From assembly GCF_051106095.1 (NCBI RefSeq), contig NC_135795.1:565501-629500 (forward strand): a stretch of DNA of 64,000 nucleotides. The letters run 5' to 3'. Numbering within the stretch: the stretch's first letter is position 1; each line of letters opens with the position of its first letter. This stretch comes from Pogona vitticeps (Eukaryota > Chordata > Lepidosauria > Squamata > Agamidae). The notes under the pieces were generated by a model. That model saw only the letters and a program-made list of their open reading frames with translations. It searched no databases and was not told where the DNA came from. The translations under genes and the position numbers were made by a program. This document shows positions 1 to 12,165 of the stretch, piece by piece.

Positions 1-455
1 ATCCCGTCCTTCTTACTTGTAGTCTTAATAGCTGTATCTAGAAGGCCTGGATGTCACTTACATAGGTTTACAACAGACTAGTAACTTGCCAAAAGCAGAG
101 AGACCAATCAATGGCCAGGAACCAGAGCCAGACCGCTGCAAAAAGGTATTAATGAGTGTACTGGTCTTTTCCCCTATTGGGCTACACCAAGGAGGTCGAC
201 AAGACAAAAATTAGATTAAAATTTGCCACAGATTTAAATAAAAATCTGCAGACTACATGGGACACAACTGTAAAATCAGACAAAATGAATGTGCAAAAGT
301 GCTTTTGATGTTTTACATGTAACCTTCAACAGTAGGCTTTTTTTCTAAATATACCTCTCTTCTTCCTACAATGAAAACTGTAAAAGGAATACTAGAAGTG
401 AACAAGCCTACTTGAACTTTTATTTTAGTTCCTAAAAGCAAAGCCAGACACTTAC
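1..455 (-). other. RBBP6: RBBP6 intron 2 (5' part)
   Basis: AT-rich sequence downstream (minus strand) of RBBP6 exon 2. I found no reading frame matching the next expected RBBP6 segment and no recognisable repeat. It is assigned to the intron only because the gene must continue leftwards. Confidence 0.75.
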
Positions 456-555
456 ATTACATATGTTTTGCTTGTACATTTTACTCCACCAATAGGTATT
501 CTTCTGACAATAACAGATGAGTTCTTGGGAATCAGGGCATTATCATCGGTATACT
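456..555 (-). CDS. RBBP6: RBBP6 coding exon 2 (residues 56-88, end of DWNN domain)
   Basis: Read on the minus strand, this 100-nt exon follows a TTTTTCAG acceptor and ends at a GTAAGTG donor. It encodes EYTDDNALIPKNSSVIVRRI followed by PIGGVKCTSKTYV, which closely matches the second half of the RBBP6 DWNN ubiquitin-like domain as I remember the human protein; a Cys replaces the human Ser in GGVKST. The phase fits: exon 1 leaves one base (G) that joins AG to give Glu56, and the exon ends with two bases (AT) of an Ile/Met codon. RBBP6 is a nuclear E3 ligase and pre-mRNA 3'-end-processing factor (yeast Mpe1 homologue) that binds p53 and Rb. Its zinc knuckle, RING and RS regions must lie left of this window. 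No further RBBP6 exon was recognised in bases 1-455. Confidence 0.93.
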
Positions 556-2176
556 CTGAAAAAGGAGACAAAGAGCATGTATGCTTGGTAAGGGTTCAAT
601 ATTAGTAAGAACTGGTTCAGAATTTTACCCAGAGAACACCAAGGTTTTTCAGAATGCATTCTGGACAATTTTTTTTGCTTCTCCCACTGTTACTGAGGCA
701 ATTTTCAACAGCAACTGAAGTTACATTTGTCAGTATTAATTGGATCTATACAAAAAACCTATGGCAAAGAAAACGTTACTGGACACCATAAAACACAACT
801 TACTCATGACATGAAATATAAACAAGAAGCACAGCATGAATATGATAGATATCATCTCAGGGATTAGATCAACAGGCATGTGCAGGTTAATTCAACAGAC
901 TAATAGTACTTGTAGACAATTATTCCTAAATAAAGATTGCATTAGGAATCTAAAAAAGCAGAAACCATTTTTTTCTTTAAAAGGGGGGGGGGAATGTTTC
1001 AGTCTTCTTTAAAACAGAATAATATGAATTAATGTCATCCATCTCGCTTTCCATCTGCAATCATTCTACCTTTTAAAATGGTTGATTTTTACCATTGTGC
1101 AAGCAGCAAACAAATTTGCAACAGGCACTATCTGGCCACATTTCTATTTACTAACCATGGGAAACTATGGTTTCAGGAAAGAAAAAAGAAAAACCTAGAT
1201 TGGTGGAGACTTGAAGAAAAAAAGAGAAATAGATGTTATGTGAAAACATCTTGGAGCATCACTTGGTCCATAGTAGGATTAAGAATGAATATAAGGACAT
1301 CAACTCTGTGAAGCGGAGGAAAAGGTTCCAGAGCTTAATTTTAACCATGGAAAAATCTTAACTTTCTTTTCTTTAAAAAGTTTGTAAACTGTACTAGTAA
1401 CGAACAGATATCAGTACAATATTAGAGCACACACACATCTTAACTATTCACAATCGAGGTAGCATAAAGCCTCAAATACACATACTCATCCAACCAATAT
1501 TGCCTGAAACTCTGCTGCACACAGTTCCATGTGTACAACAGTGATGACGGCACCAGCAGTAGCAAATCAATGCTGATTAAAGGCTTCCTTTGACAATTTC
1601 AGGGTGTACATGACATTGTCACATTGCACCCCACAATTGCCTTTATTGAGCAGCAACTTGGCCCCGATGCCATCCCCACTGCACAAAAAGGGAATATCAT
1701 TCATAATTGTAAAAGAACATATTCCACAATCCATATTTTTAGGGGTTTTTTTTCAGAAAACCAAAAATAGATTTGGGGAAAAACATGTGTCCCCCTTAAA
1801 ATTTTCTGTCCCCCCCCCCAGGCCTTCCCATCTCTAGCTGCACAACAGAATTCCAGCCATCATGTTATAAATGTATTTTCAGCTGTGCTTGGTCAAATCA
1901 ATCTGATTTTTTTTTAAAAAAATTATCTGTATTCAACTTAAAAAATGGGTGTCATTTATTTTCTTGGGGCTGGGGTATTTTTTGTAACAACCCTCATGTA
2001 AGACTTATATTCCATGTGGTCCACTGGTAAATGTCACACTTTCAAGATGTGAATGCAGACTTGCTAAGGCTCTCTGTAAGGGAGTTGAGGTTCTATATCG
2101 TACAATGAGCCTACCAGGTCTAGTCTCATGCTCTGACAACTATATGAAACAACTCAGTTCAAAGAAAAGGTTTGGC

Positions 2177-2274
<98 letters not shown>

Positions 2275-4093
2275 GTAAATTCTACATTGAGTCTCTAATT
2301 TAGCGCACTGCAAAAATTTCCTGAGCCATCAATATCACTAAAATGACAAATAAGTTCAAATTTCAATGTACCTTATCCAGAACATGGCAGATAACCTCAA
2401 GAAAAGGGGGGCAGGAAAGAATCTGGCCATGGGATAATCTCAATTGTTTAGTGGGATAGACATTTGCATAATTTGAAAAAGCTCTAAATTCTAGAAATAT
2501 GAGAAAGTCCAACTCTAAGGCTAGCTGTTTCACTAGAGAACTACATCAATAAAAATGTTTATGCCTTACAGAAAAACAGAGGAATGAGAATTTTTCCCAA
2601 GGAAACAAATGCCTGTCTCTTCAATCAACCACAGTCCTATTCCATTTACCATTCAACTTCCACCAACAAGCTCCAAACAGGCTTTCAAATTCTTGGTTGG
2701 AGCTACATGTAAACTTTCCAGAAATACCAAATTTCCATAAACCTACACAATACAGGTGTGCGAAAGAGCAATATTGTATTTCCCCTAAAAATAAAGGCAT
2801 ATTCTGGGTTGCCATACTAGTTGAATTTTGGTAAAATTGTTGACAAATAACCAGGCAATACATGGGGAAAAATCTCTTCCATAAAGTTCTGAGTGTATTT
2901 CAGAAAAGCCAGCTCCTGTCTGCTTTGATTACCCAAAGCTGACTGTAACCATGGCATTTGAAATGCACCTAACAGCAACGGGATCTGCAAAGATTCACAA
3001 GCAGCAGAAACCAGCTGTCTACTTTTTGGAAGGGTCAAACCTGTTTATTAATAGGGGTGACAGTTCTTTTCAGTTTCCTGTACTGTCCAAATGTTCACCA
3101 GGTCTATTGCACCGCCCTCAAGAAACAGGTGCTACCCTCACTTCCTAGTCCTGGGCTGAAGGAAAAAGGGGCAGAGGTGAAACGAAAAACAAGAATTTTA
3201 CCCAAGGAGGCTCCGTTCATACAGAAACTGGCTAAAACATTTTGCGGCAACATCACAACCAGTGAGGTCAAGGAATTTCCAGACCATTTAAACCAGTGGG
3301 AAAAGTTCCCAGAAGTCGAGCTCTTACAGATGACAAGCCAACCAACCGCTTGGGATGACTGGCTCATCCCAAAAACTACATCCAGACCAACGTGTTCCTA
3401 AGCATCCCTGGAGGCAGATGATCTGGGCTTTAGAAATCCGAGGGGCAAAACAGGAAACTGGAAGGATCCCTGCAAATAAGAGTCACCCGCTGCTGACCTC
3501 ACCCAGGTGCCCAGAGGAGCTTTCCTGCTACCTCACCTGTCAGAGATGGACCCAATGCCAGTTCCACAACTATGCCCTGCCAGGAGATCCCAGAGGCTCC
3601 CGGGAAAGCCACCTCAAGGGTTCCCTCCTGGGTCCTATGAAGATCCCTCCTCCCTCTCGGGCACCCACCGCTCCAGCAGGCCTTTCTCCCTTTTTCTCTC
3701 TTCCTGCACAAGGAGGAAAGGCTTCTGGGCCCCGTCAGGCCGCGATATGGAGAGGGGGGGGGAGGGAGCAGGAACCAGAGCGAGGGGGGGGGCCAAGGCC
3801 CCAAAGCCGTGCCTCCTCCTAGGCCACCTCCTCAAGAGAAAGGGGTGGAGGGGGAAGAGAAACCTGGGAGAGGAAAAGGCCGGGGGGGGGTCGTGGGGAG
3901 AAAGCCGGCGAGAGGGGCCGGTGGTCCCCTTCCTCCTCCGGCCCCCCAGGGCCGACTCCCTCCGCAGCCGCCACGTGCCTGGGGACGGAGAGCCCCCCCC
4001 CGCTCCCAACCCCACCGCCCGAGATGCTCCTTCCTCCTCCTCCTCTGCGACCCCCCTCCCTCCCGCCCTGGCGCCCCCCCCCGCCCGGCTCAC
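556..4093 (-). other. RBBP6: RBBP6 intron 1
   Basis: A 3.5-kb intron bounded by the GTGAGC donor after exon 1 (minus strand, 4093 downwards) and the CTTTTTCAG acceptor before exon 2. The first-intron part near exon 1 (about 3.6-4.1 kb) is still GC-rich and belongs to the promoter CpG island. The rest is AT-rich, with a compound TG/TA microsatellite and G/C homopolymer runs (about 983-992 and 1811-1820). The short open frames at 2.6-3.8 kb resemble nothing I know and are not called as genes. Confidence 0.85.
2179..2268. repeat. Compound (TG)n(TA)n microsatellite
   Basis: About 16 TG units run directly into about 29 TA units inside RBBP6 intron 1. The tract is perfect at the dinucleotide level. 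Confidence 0.97.
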
Positions 4094-4259
4094 CCTCTTT
4101 GGTCTGGGCGTTGGTGATCTGGAGGTCGCAGTCGGCGGCCTTGAGCTTCTCGCGGCCCATGATCTGGCGCTTGAGGTCGAAGAGGGAGATGTGGAGCCCG
4201 TCGAAGGTGACCGTGTCATAGTTGAGCTTCGACGAGAACTTGTAGTGCACGCAGGACAT
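4094..4259 (-). CDS. RBBP6: RBBP6 coding exon 1 (start codon, DWNN domain residues 1-55)
   Basis: The minus-strand ATG at 4259-4257 opens MSCVHYKFSSKLNYDTVTFD, then GLHISLFDLKRQIMGREK and LKAADCDLQITNAQTKE. This is nearly identical to the start of vertebrate RBBP6, with only Cys/Phe and Lys/Arg-type changes from human as I recall it. The fold is DWNN, a ubiquitin-like domain found at the N-terminus of RBBP6/Mpe1 proteins. The exon ends GAGG followed by GTGAGCCGGG, a good donor, in phase with exon 2. The frame is open for 16 more codons upstream, but I see no in-frame ATG there, so the conserved Met is the start. RBBP6 acts in the nucleus as part of the cleavage/polyadenylation machinery and as a ubiquitin ligase. 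Its CpG-island promoter lies immediately upstream. Confidence 0.96.
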
Positions 4260-4990
4260 GGCGGGCGAAGAAGGCAGGCAGGCGGCGGCGGCAGCAAAGG
4301 CAGGCAAGCACCGAGGCCGGAACCGAGGCGGCAGCAGCGACCACCACCACCACCACTACGACCACGACGGCGGAGGAGGAGGGCTAGGCCGCGGCGGCGG
4401 CGGCAGCTGGGCGGGGCGGTTGCCGCCGGGAGGCGACCTGGCGGGGCTGGCGGCGAAGGCGAAGGGCCCGCGTTCTTCCCTCAGAGGCCGCGTCGCCCCG
4501 CCAGGGCCTCGGCGGCAACCACGACGGCTCCTCCTTCCCCCCCCCGCCCCCGTCAGGCGCGCCGCTGGCCCGGCTAGGCCTCCATCATGGCGTCGTCGTC
4601 GTCGTCCCTCTTCGCCCGTCGGTCCCTCCGGCCCCCTTCCTCCTCCTCAGGCCCGGCCTAGCCCGGCTTCGACCCTCTCCTTCCTCCGCGGCAGACGCCG
4701 CTTCTTCTCCTCCTCCTCCTCCTCCTCCTTTTTCTTCTTCTTCGTCTCCTTCACCACCGCCTCCTTCCTTCCTTCCTTCCTCCTCTCCTTCTCCTCACAG
4801 AGCAGCGTCCGGGGTTTCCCGGCCGGCCACTGCACGGGCTGCGGAGGGAGGGACGACGTCTTCGGAATGGCCCCCTCCGCCTCTCTACTCAAATCCCTCC
4901 TCCTTCTCCGCCCGACGCCTCGAGCGCGTGCGCCCGCCCGCCCCTTTCTGCGCCCAACCCCCCAGCGGCCGTGCGGCGCGAGCCCGGGAC

Positions 4991-5000
4991 TGCGCATGCG
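4991..5000. promoter_or_regulatory. NRF1-like site TGCGCATGCG
   Basis: A near-palindromic TGCGCATGCG matches the core of the NRF1 consensus and sits in the RBBP6 CpG island 0.73 kb upstream of the start codon. Such sites are typical of CpG-island promoters. Function is inferred. Confidence 0.55.
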
Positions 5001-5023
5001 GCGCAGTGCGCCACCTTCGGCCC

Positions 5024-5031
5024 TCACGTGA
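5024..5031. promoter_or_regulatory. Palindromic E-box TCACGTGA
   Basis: A perfect 8-bp TCACGTGA lies 24 bp beyond the NRF1-like site. This is the class bound by USF, MYC/MAX or TFEB-type bHLH-zip factors. The clustering in an island promoter supports a regulatory role, but this is inferred from motif alone. Confidence 0.55.
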
Positions 5032-5344
5032 CCCTGCGCATTATGACAAAGGGAGAAAAGCCGCTCTTCCGGCTACTGGGCCTCCCTCCCGCCTTCCTCT
5101 TTTCCGACCTTCTGGGCCAACGGCTGTCTTGCGTGTGAGAGAGCAGGTGGGCGGGGCTTTCCTACCTTTTAAAAAAAGGCGTGCCACGTGGTCTCCGGGC
5201 GGCCCTCCCCCTTTCCTCCCCCGCCCTCTTAAAGGCGCAGGAGCCCTTTGATCCTGTTCGGAGCTGTTTTAATCCTTCCGGGCGTTCGTTTCATCGCAAG
5301 TGCGAATATTTATACTAATAAAACGAGGCCGAGGAAATTGTAGG

Positions 5345-5440
5345 CTCTGGGGTGGTGAGGAAATTCCCCACGGTTGGGAATACAATTCCCATCATCCCCC
5401 AACTGGGGGATTCTGGGAGTGGTAGTCCCCACCCCCACCT
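5345..5440. mobile_element. Degenerate MITE-like inverted repeat
   Basis: Two facing arms (TTGGGAATACAATTCCCATC and GATTCTGGGAGTGGTAGTCC) form an imperfect palindrome. They resemble the CAACTCCCA / TGGGAGTTG arms of the clearer hAT-like MITE at 47.6 kb. No clean terminal repeats or target duplication are visible. Confidence 0.35.
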
Positions 5441-5449
5441 CAATCAAAG

Positions 5450-6450
5450 AAGGCACGTGTCCCTTTTTGGAGGGGGGGCGGCGAGGAAAACGCCTTTGGT
5501 GCCCCTTCTGGGGTGTGTGTGTTTTTTGGGGGGGGCCGGCAACTCCCCCCACCCCACCCTCCCCCCCTCTTGGCCGATGCCCAGGCCCGCCCTTGCAGGT
5601 TCCGAGGCGGAGGCTTGCGAGGGTCCCGATCCGGGCTCGGAGGTGGCCCCCGGCCTGCCGCGGTCTGCCCAGCAAACAGGCGGCGGGGGGCAGGCGGGCG
5701 GGGGGGGGCGTTATGCAAAACGGGCACAAAAGGCGCCTCCCCTAAAAGGCCTGGCGGTTAGAAGAGGTGTCAACTTTCCGAATATTTCCATTTCGCCCCC
5801 CCCGCAGGAAAAAAACAGGTGAAAAAACGTGGGGTTTTTTTCCCCCTCGAGGGGGGCTTAAATTGTATGTATGTGAAGTTGTCTAGACTGGATCGACTGA
5901 GAAATGGGGAAAAACCCTTCCCCCCCCCGAAATTGGACAAGTGGGGATACAAACGGCGCCCGGGACTCGACCCAGCGGGGGGTGCCAGCCCGTCGCCGCC
6001 CCCGCCCCCTCCCCCTTCTCGCCGGCGAGGGAGGCCCGATCCCCCCCCCCGGGCGCTGCTCTCGGGCTTTTCGGCGGGTGGGTGGACGCGGGGGGGGGTC
6101 GGTCCTCCTGCGGCGGAGCCCAGACCCGGCTGGCGGGCGCGCGGCGGCGTGCACACGTTCCCGGGCGGCCCCCTGGCGGCTCGCCTTCCCCACTGCACGC
6201 CCTCGCCTCCCGCCTGGCCTCGGAGTCCTCTTTCTTTGGGGCTTTGCCGATTGCCTAAAAGCGCACTGTGCTCCTCAAGGGGGTGTTTCTGGGAACGGGG
6301 GGGGGGGCGGCATGGACAACTCTCGAAGCTGGCGGGGGCCTCTCCTCCTTCCCGGCTGCGGCCGCCCGTGGTCTGATGATGCTCCAGATGGACGGACTCC
6401 TGGGATGCCTTTGAGGCAGGGCGAGCTTTGGAGCCTGCCTGGAGCCTGGC
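5450..6450. other. Second GC-rich, CpG-containing block
   Basis: About 1 kb of GC-rich DNA is separated from the RBBP6 island by a short AT-rich stretch (5285-5340). CpG dinucleotides are common, especially about 5.95-6.2 kb, along with long G and C runs. No conserved peptide is visible. It could be a shoulder of the RBBP6 island, a promoter of an unannotated non-coding transcript, or only a GC-rich patch. Confidence 0.5.
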
Positions 6451-7079
6451 TAGTATTGGGGATCGGAGGCAACCCACATCTCCGTGGGCTTAGACGCCTT
6501 CCCGCCTGGGTCTGTGCCTGGGTCTGGAACTGGATCCGCATGGATCACCCTGACGGTTGAGGAAGAGAAAGAGAGACGGAAAGGTGGAAGGAAGGAGGCA
6601 GCCTGACAGTCCTGGCTTGCTTTCTCAGCGCCCAACTATATACAGGGAAGTAAGGAGTTCAACGTCTGATTCTCTCTGTGCTTTTGGAAAGCGACGTGAA
6701 GCAGGTGGCAGGTGGCCAGGTGGGGATACGAACAGGTGGAAAGCCCCCCCCCCCCAGCTTTATAGCTGGCACCACCCCTCTGCCCCCCCCCCCCACCCAC
6801 CCACCCAAATGTCCTGAGACTGTCTCCCCAATGGAACGGAAGCAGGTCCCGGGCCAGCGGCTGCTGGAGATGCCACAAGCGGGTCCCTTTCTGGCTCACG
6901 CCTTATGGGTACTCCCGCCTCGTTTGAGGTGGACGGGTGGCCCTGTCAAAAAGCTTGGCCATCCTGTCCTCTGACGTGAACGGTCACGTGGTAGCCCCGC
7001 TTACTTAAAAGATGTGGTGCCGCTTCACATCCAGAAACGCTGTAGGAACCACGGAAAAGCACCACAAGAGCAAAATGTG

Positions 7080-7462
7080 GGCCTGCAGTGTGGAGCCCTG
7101 AGATGTTTTCAGCAGTTTTCAAAGACTGGAAAGGTCATCCCTACAGAGGAGGGGCAGGATCTGTTCTCCATCATCCCAGAGTGCAGGACACGTAACCATG
7201 GGCTCAAGCAACAGGAAACCAGATTTAGGATGAAAATCAGGAAAAATCTCTTTAACTATTAGTATGACAATGTAACCCATGAATGACCTCAGGAGGTGGT
7301 GGTGAGCGCTACAACGCTATGGGGGCCGTCAAGAGAAAGTTGGACCGCCTTCTGTCGGATGTGCTTGGATTGGGATCCCTGCCTTGAGCAGGGAGGGGGT
7401 GGGACTCCATGGCCTTCGGGGCCCCTTCTGACTCCGTTAGTCGGGGATTCTAGGATCTGTCC
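7080..7462 (+). mobile_element. CR1 LINE 3'-end fragment
   Basis: The order of blocks follows the amniote CR1 3' region: GGGGCAGGATCTGTTCTCCA, then CAACAGGAAACCAGATTTAG, AATCAGGAAAAATCTCTTTA, CAGGAGGTGGTGGTGAGCGC and CCTGCCTTGAGCAGG, then a GGGATTCTAGG end. The 5' part of the element is absent, as is usual for 5'-truncated LINE copies. It has no coding capacity. Confidence 0.85.
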
Positions 7463-10400
7463 TGGGGAAAGAGACCCCTGCAAGGGAAGAATGGGCAGCA
7501 CTCTGCCTTTGATACTGCCCTGAGCACATCGAGTGGATTTACTCTGCAAGAAAGAGAGTTTGTGCCTTTTTTCCATTTCCGATTTTCTTTTCCTCCTCCA
7601 AAATCCTTTCCTAGAGCGGAAAACTTCCCAGTGCTGAAAGGGACGATCCCTCTCAAAGCGCAGCTGCAGCTCAAAGGGGTGGATTTCTTGGCAGGCACAT
7701 CAAAACCGAGAAGGCCTCTCTTTGAGGCCAAATTGTGCATTCATCTCCTTGCTTTTGAGGAGGGGAAGAAAAACCTCACCACGATTTGCAATTCAGCTTT
7801 TGCGTAATGAGCTCTTGTGTGGATTCGGCAATGGCTGGTTTGCTTGGAACAGATTGTTGGTGAAACTAGTTTGTCAAACGTTTTTCAGTGCGAGCCTTAC
7901 TTTTTTTTTTCCTCCTTGTTTTCAAAAGCAACAGCTGCTAAGCCTGATAATTATTGTATTCCATCAAAACAAACACACCAACTTTCTCCTCTTAATGCTT
8001 CTCTGTGCAGTTCCCCCAAAGACTCTTACTCTTCTGTGCCTTTAAAACAAACAAACAACCCCCCAAAAAACATGTGCATGCTTTACATTCCCTTGGGTTA
8101 AAAAAAAACAAACCCACCCTCGTTAATTACCGGTTGGGGGATTCCAGAGAGCCTTAGAAAAAGACATGGGGAACCTGCAGAAAAGGGAAGAGAGGTGGCA
8201 CAGAAATTAATCGGAAAATTCCTCTGGAGATTTGTATAACCTACTCAGTTATGTCCCCCCCCCCACAGTGTATCACTCCTGTCGGATAGAAGGACCCCGC
8301 TGAGCGATGAGGTGCTTCTCAATGTTCCAAGGCTTATGCGTTTTCAGCACAATGACGCTTCCACGGTGGCAAATTTCCAGTAAAACGTACTGCGAATATA
8401 CATACTTTTGCCACAGCAAGGCAGTAGCTGAAGATCTGGGCTTAAATACTTCTCTGCGTTAGCCACTTTGTCTTGCATAGCTGCCGTGTGAAGTGACGCT
8501 CGGGTAAAACAGCCCGTTGGGACTTTGCGTTCTAAAGGTGGACACGGCTGGCTTTAACTTTCCCTCCACACTTTGGAATGTGTTTTGGGGGAATCTGGAC
8601 TTTGTAGGAGGCAAGCCTCCATCCTCCAACCCTCCCCCCGGGGAAAGGAGGGTCTTGATGGGAGGGCCTGAGACCCCAAGCCCCACATCACCTGTTTTTA
8701 CAAAGGTCACCTTTCAGCACTGGATGGAGGCTTTGGTGCTCGAAGGCCGACAGGTGGGGAAACCGTGGATCGGTCTTGTGCCCAGATCACCTGAGGGTGG
8801 AAGCAATAGGGTGAGGTATAGAAAGAGCACGCTTTTGGCACGCTTCCATAATGCAGTTAAAAGCCAACCGATTCCACCGATGAGCCACTGGGAAACGTTA
8901 CCTAGCAACAGAGAGCCGTTTGAGGTCCGTTCTCCCTTTCTTTCTTCCCGTGGATCAGAAAGGTCACCGGACATCTTGACCCACAAAGGGGTCCACCTCC
9001 CAAGCGTACCGCAGAGACGGATATACAGTTTCTCACAATAGGCTGCAAACGAAGCTTGTGGGGCAGTACGAAAAGGCAAAAAGGCGGCAGGAGAGCTGAT
9101 CCCATATTCATGGCATGTCATCATTACGGGGGCTGTGTGCATTGCTGCCTGGTTCAATGCGCATCTGCTTTTGACTGGGTTCTGCCGTGGCTTGGCTGCT
9201 GTGATGTCCCATCAGGGGCACTTGAATGCATTATCTGTCTGCTTAGGATTCCAAGGATGTCGTCCTTGTGCCATGCTCTCGTTGGCAGGGGTCTTGCCTT
9301 TAATGCCCAGGGGTGACGCCATCGCTTCAAATGGTGGACCAGCTATGGGCATCACCAGCTGTGTCTCCCCCGAGTGGCACCGCTGGATCAAGCAGAAGGT
9401 CCCTAAGTGCCAAGGTGGTTATTTAGATGCTAGAGAAGCTTGGGGAGAGAAGGTCAATGGGGAAAACGGCAAGCAGGGTCATCTGTGTGTCTGCTGTTGC
9501 CGAGTCTGTTCTCCAGGGACTGCTGATGTTTGGAGGAGGATTGGCGAATAGGTGACGTCATGCCCCTGATCTTCTTTCTTGTGGCTCTCCAAATCACACG
9601 CGGGCCGGGTGCATTTGTCCAAATGGAGAAACCGGTCCAAAGGGCAAGGATCCCCTCGGACAGCCCTCCAGCGGAGGACTCGCCTGCCTTGAAGAGGACC
9701 TGTGGCCACCAGAGGTACAGGCCACCAGTGGACTTCCCACCTTTGACTCTTCCCTGTACAAACATTGTAGTCCATCGTTTGGAGAGCCTCCATGCTTAAC
9801 AGTTCTTTTAAAGGTTTTTTTCTTTTTCTTTTTTGCAGTTGACCCTAAAATGGAAGTGAGAAGACGATTCAGCAGCGCCTGCTTAGCCCGTGGGCCTCCT
9901 TCCCTGGGCAACGGTCCTTCTGCGGGCATTCAATCCCTTCCTTTGAGTAGTGTGGCTCTCTCCTGCTCTTGAGCTCCCGGCGCCATGTGAGCCACCTCTG
10001 TGGGATGTTTGGGAGAGAAAGGCCTCTGGAGAAGAGTTCCCCTGCAAGCTGGCATCCGCCCGGCTCGCTTGAGCTGCAGCCCCCTCTCCTCCGCCAAGCA
10101 GATGCTCTCCTCTTGGCATCCCACAAAACCCAGCACATCCAACTGCCAGGAATCTTGCCCACACCGATAAGAGTCTCTCGTGCTGCGGGGGACTCAGTGG
10201 GAAGCTGCAGCAGAAGCAGCAGCGAGAGCAACAGCATTGACTGAAAGAAGGAATCCAGAGGAGAAAGCTCACCATCAGTTGGAGCCTTGCATTTAAGCTC
10301 CGCTTCCCAAAAAACGGTTAAGCCAAGCCACCTCCTCTGCCCATCTGTCTTTCCAAAGCAAAACTTCTCAGGCAGCTGTGGGAGGCTCGGGGCTCTTGTG

Positions 10401-12034
10401 CTCACTGCGATGCAGATGTTTCTGAAATGTGGGACACACACACACACTGCAGTGACAGCCACAGTTGTCCTTCTCCAGGAAGGCAGCCAGGTTTCCTCTA
10501 TTTTATGCTTCGCTGTCAAGAACATGAACCTGCCCTTTGGCAAAAAGGCTGCATGTAATATTGATAAGTTTTACATTTTAAATTTTTCTCAAGGACTAAA
10601 GGTGCCCGCCGCCAGCAGAAACCCACTGATGTTCTTTCTCCTGCACATCTGTAGCTTTGCCATCCTCATTCGGGGACTGCTTTTAAAAGAAAAGAATCGC
10701 CTTTATTGCTAATTCTGTTCCTATGTGTTGCCTCCCCCCCACCCCCCAGCGTGACCCCCAGCCAGAGAGCCAGCTCAACAGCACCCGTTTTTCAAAGAGC
10801 TTTCAGGGTGAGAACCTGAGACTGAGGTGTGGGCCTCTGTGGCATCACCCAGGTGGGGCAGGCTGGGTTGGGAGAAGGGCAGAAGGGCTTGCCGGCCAGC
10901 CAGTGGTAGAAAAAGGCCGAAAGGGAATCCAGATTAATGGGCTCAGCCCCTGGGTAAAATCCTGCTACCTAGGCCCAGGGGCAAATCCAAATCCAAGTGT
11001 GTGTGTGTTGAGGTTTAGCTGGGTGACTTGTGGTAGCCGCACACTCTCAACATAGCTGTTGCTGCTAGGAGAAAGGGGGGGGGATGAGGAGGAGACCCAT
11101 GTGCACTGCCTTGAGCTCACCGGATAAAGAGAAAGATGCACAGTAGTAACCACCCCCCACCCCCCGAAGAGTTTGAATGGCACAGCAATGCACATTTAAA
11201 ACGAGCCGACTGTACTGGATGTGCTGTAAATGATACGGAACTCTTGGGAGGCGTTTGTCAAGCGACGTCTCCAGCTCTCCAACCGGGTTCCCTGATCCCG
11301 TTGAGGGTGGTCACAGCCATGGTCCACCCCGTCCCGACCTACCGTCCTCATACCAGAAAGAGGCCAGAAGATTCAACAGAGCAGCTGCTGATTAAATTAC
11401 AAAGCCGGGAGCTGAGGAAAGAGGGGCCTTCCTGCCCAGTTCAGGTGAATCTGCAAGGAAGGAGACCATTTAGAGTCGGCAACGAGACACAACGGTGTGG
11501 GGGACGTGGCTCGGAGGCCTGGTGGCGGGTGGAGGAAGGAGCTCTGTGGGGGCTGGAGGAGGGCCTCAGGACCTTCTTGTGGCCCAAGAGAGTTCTACGG
11601 GATCCCCCGGAAGGCTCCAGCCCAGGTTCTTCCCAAAGGGACTGATCCTTCAAAAGGCAGGGCCAACAGTCCTGGAATCTTACCGGGTTTTCTCCATAAT
11701 GGGAATAAAAAAAGCAGTTCCTGTTTGGAGCTTCTCACCATCACCAGCCAAACAGAGAAGCAAAGAGAGAGGGAGGGAGGGAGGGGGGGAGAGAAAGGGG
11801 CCGAGATGTCTTGCAGATGACAAAGGGAAACACCCTGAAAGGACCTGCATCCCCTTGGAGAACCAGGCGGTGGTCCCCCTGCACGCTCCCCCTTCGAAGG
11901 CCACCTGCCGGGCTCCAAAACACAGACCAACCTCTTAGAAGATTGATGAGCGGCAGAGGATCCTCCTTGATTCTTCAGAGGCTGCCCCTGCTTTTCTCCC
12001 GGGGGTGGGGGTGGGGGTGGGGGAGATGCCTCCC

Positions 12035-12165
12035 ATCACCCCTCTCTGCATCAGCCAGCCATACAGTTCCGAGCTGGCCTACCTCTCGGGATTGTTGTGG
12101 GGATAGGCGAATGAACGCCACTGGAAGGAAGGTGGGACATCCATTGAAGCAATACCTAGACAGAC
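12035..12165 (+). mobile_element. SINE 3' part (squamate type)
   Basis: The block CTGGCCTACCTCTCGGGATT, followed by GTTGTGGGGATAGG and GGAAGGAAGGTGGGAC, resembles the core and tail of common squamate tRNA-derived SINEs. The tRNA head is not clear. It is diverged. Confidence 0.5.

Larger units (their letters stand above)
4260..5250 (-). promoter_or_regulatory. RBBP6: RBBP6 5' UTR and CpG-island promoter
   Basis: Very GC-rich and CpG-dense DNA directly upstream of the RBBP6 start codon, extending into exon 1 and the start of intron 1. On the minus strand it carries a CGCCATGATGG block near 4580-4592 that resembles a YY1 site. It also holds an NRF1-like palindrome (4991-5000) and a TCACGTGA E-box (5024-5031). 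No TATA box was seen, as is usual for a broad housekeeping promoter. The transcription start is not defined by sequence alone; between about 4.6 and 5.05 kb is likely. Confidence 0.8.

Noticed and set aside
1-455. A further RBBP6 exon or the short DWNN-only isoform's terminal exon
   Set aside because: No frame matching the expected next residues was found; the CAG-bounded open stretch near 80-150 on the minus strand does not resemble RBBP6.
4260-4307. Possible N-terminal extension of RBBP6 (16 more in-frame codons)
   Set aside because: The upstream frame is open but begins at a TTG codon, with no in-frame ATG; the conserved MSCVHYKF start is better.
3507-5031. Plus-strand open frames of 250-356 codons across the RBBP6 promoter
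   Set aside because: They run antisense to the conserved RBBP6 exon 1 and are compositional artefacts of the CpG island.
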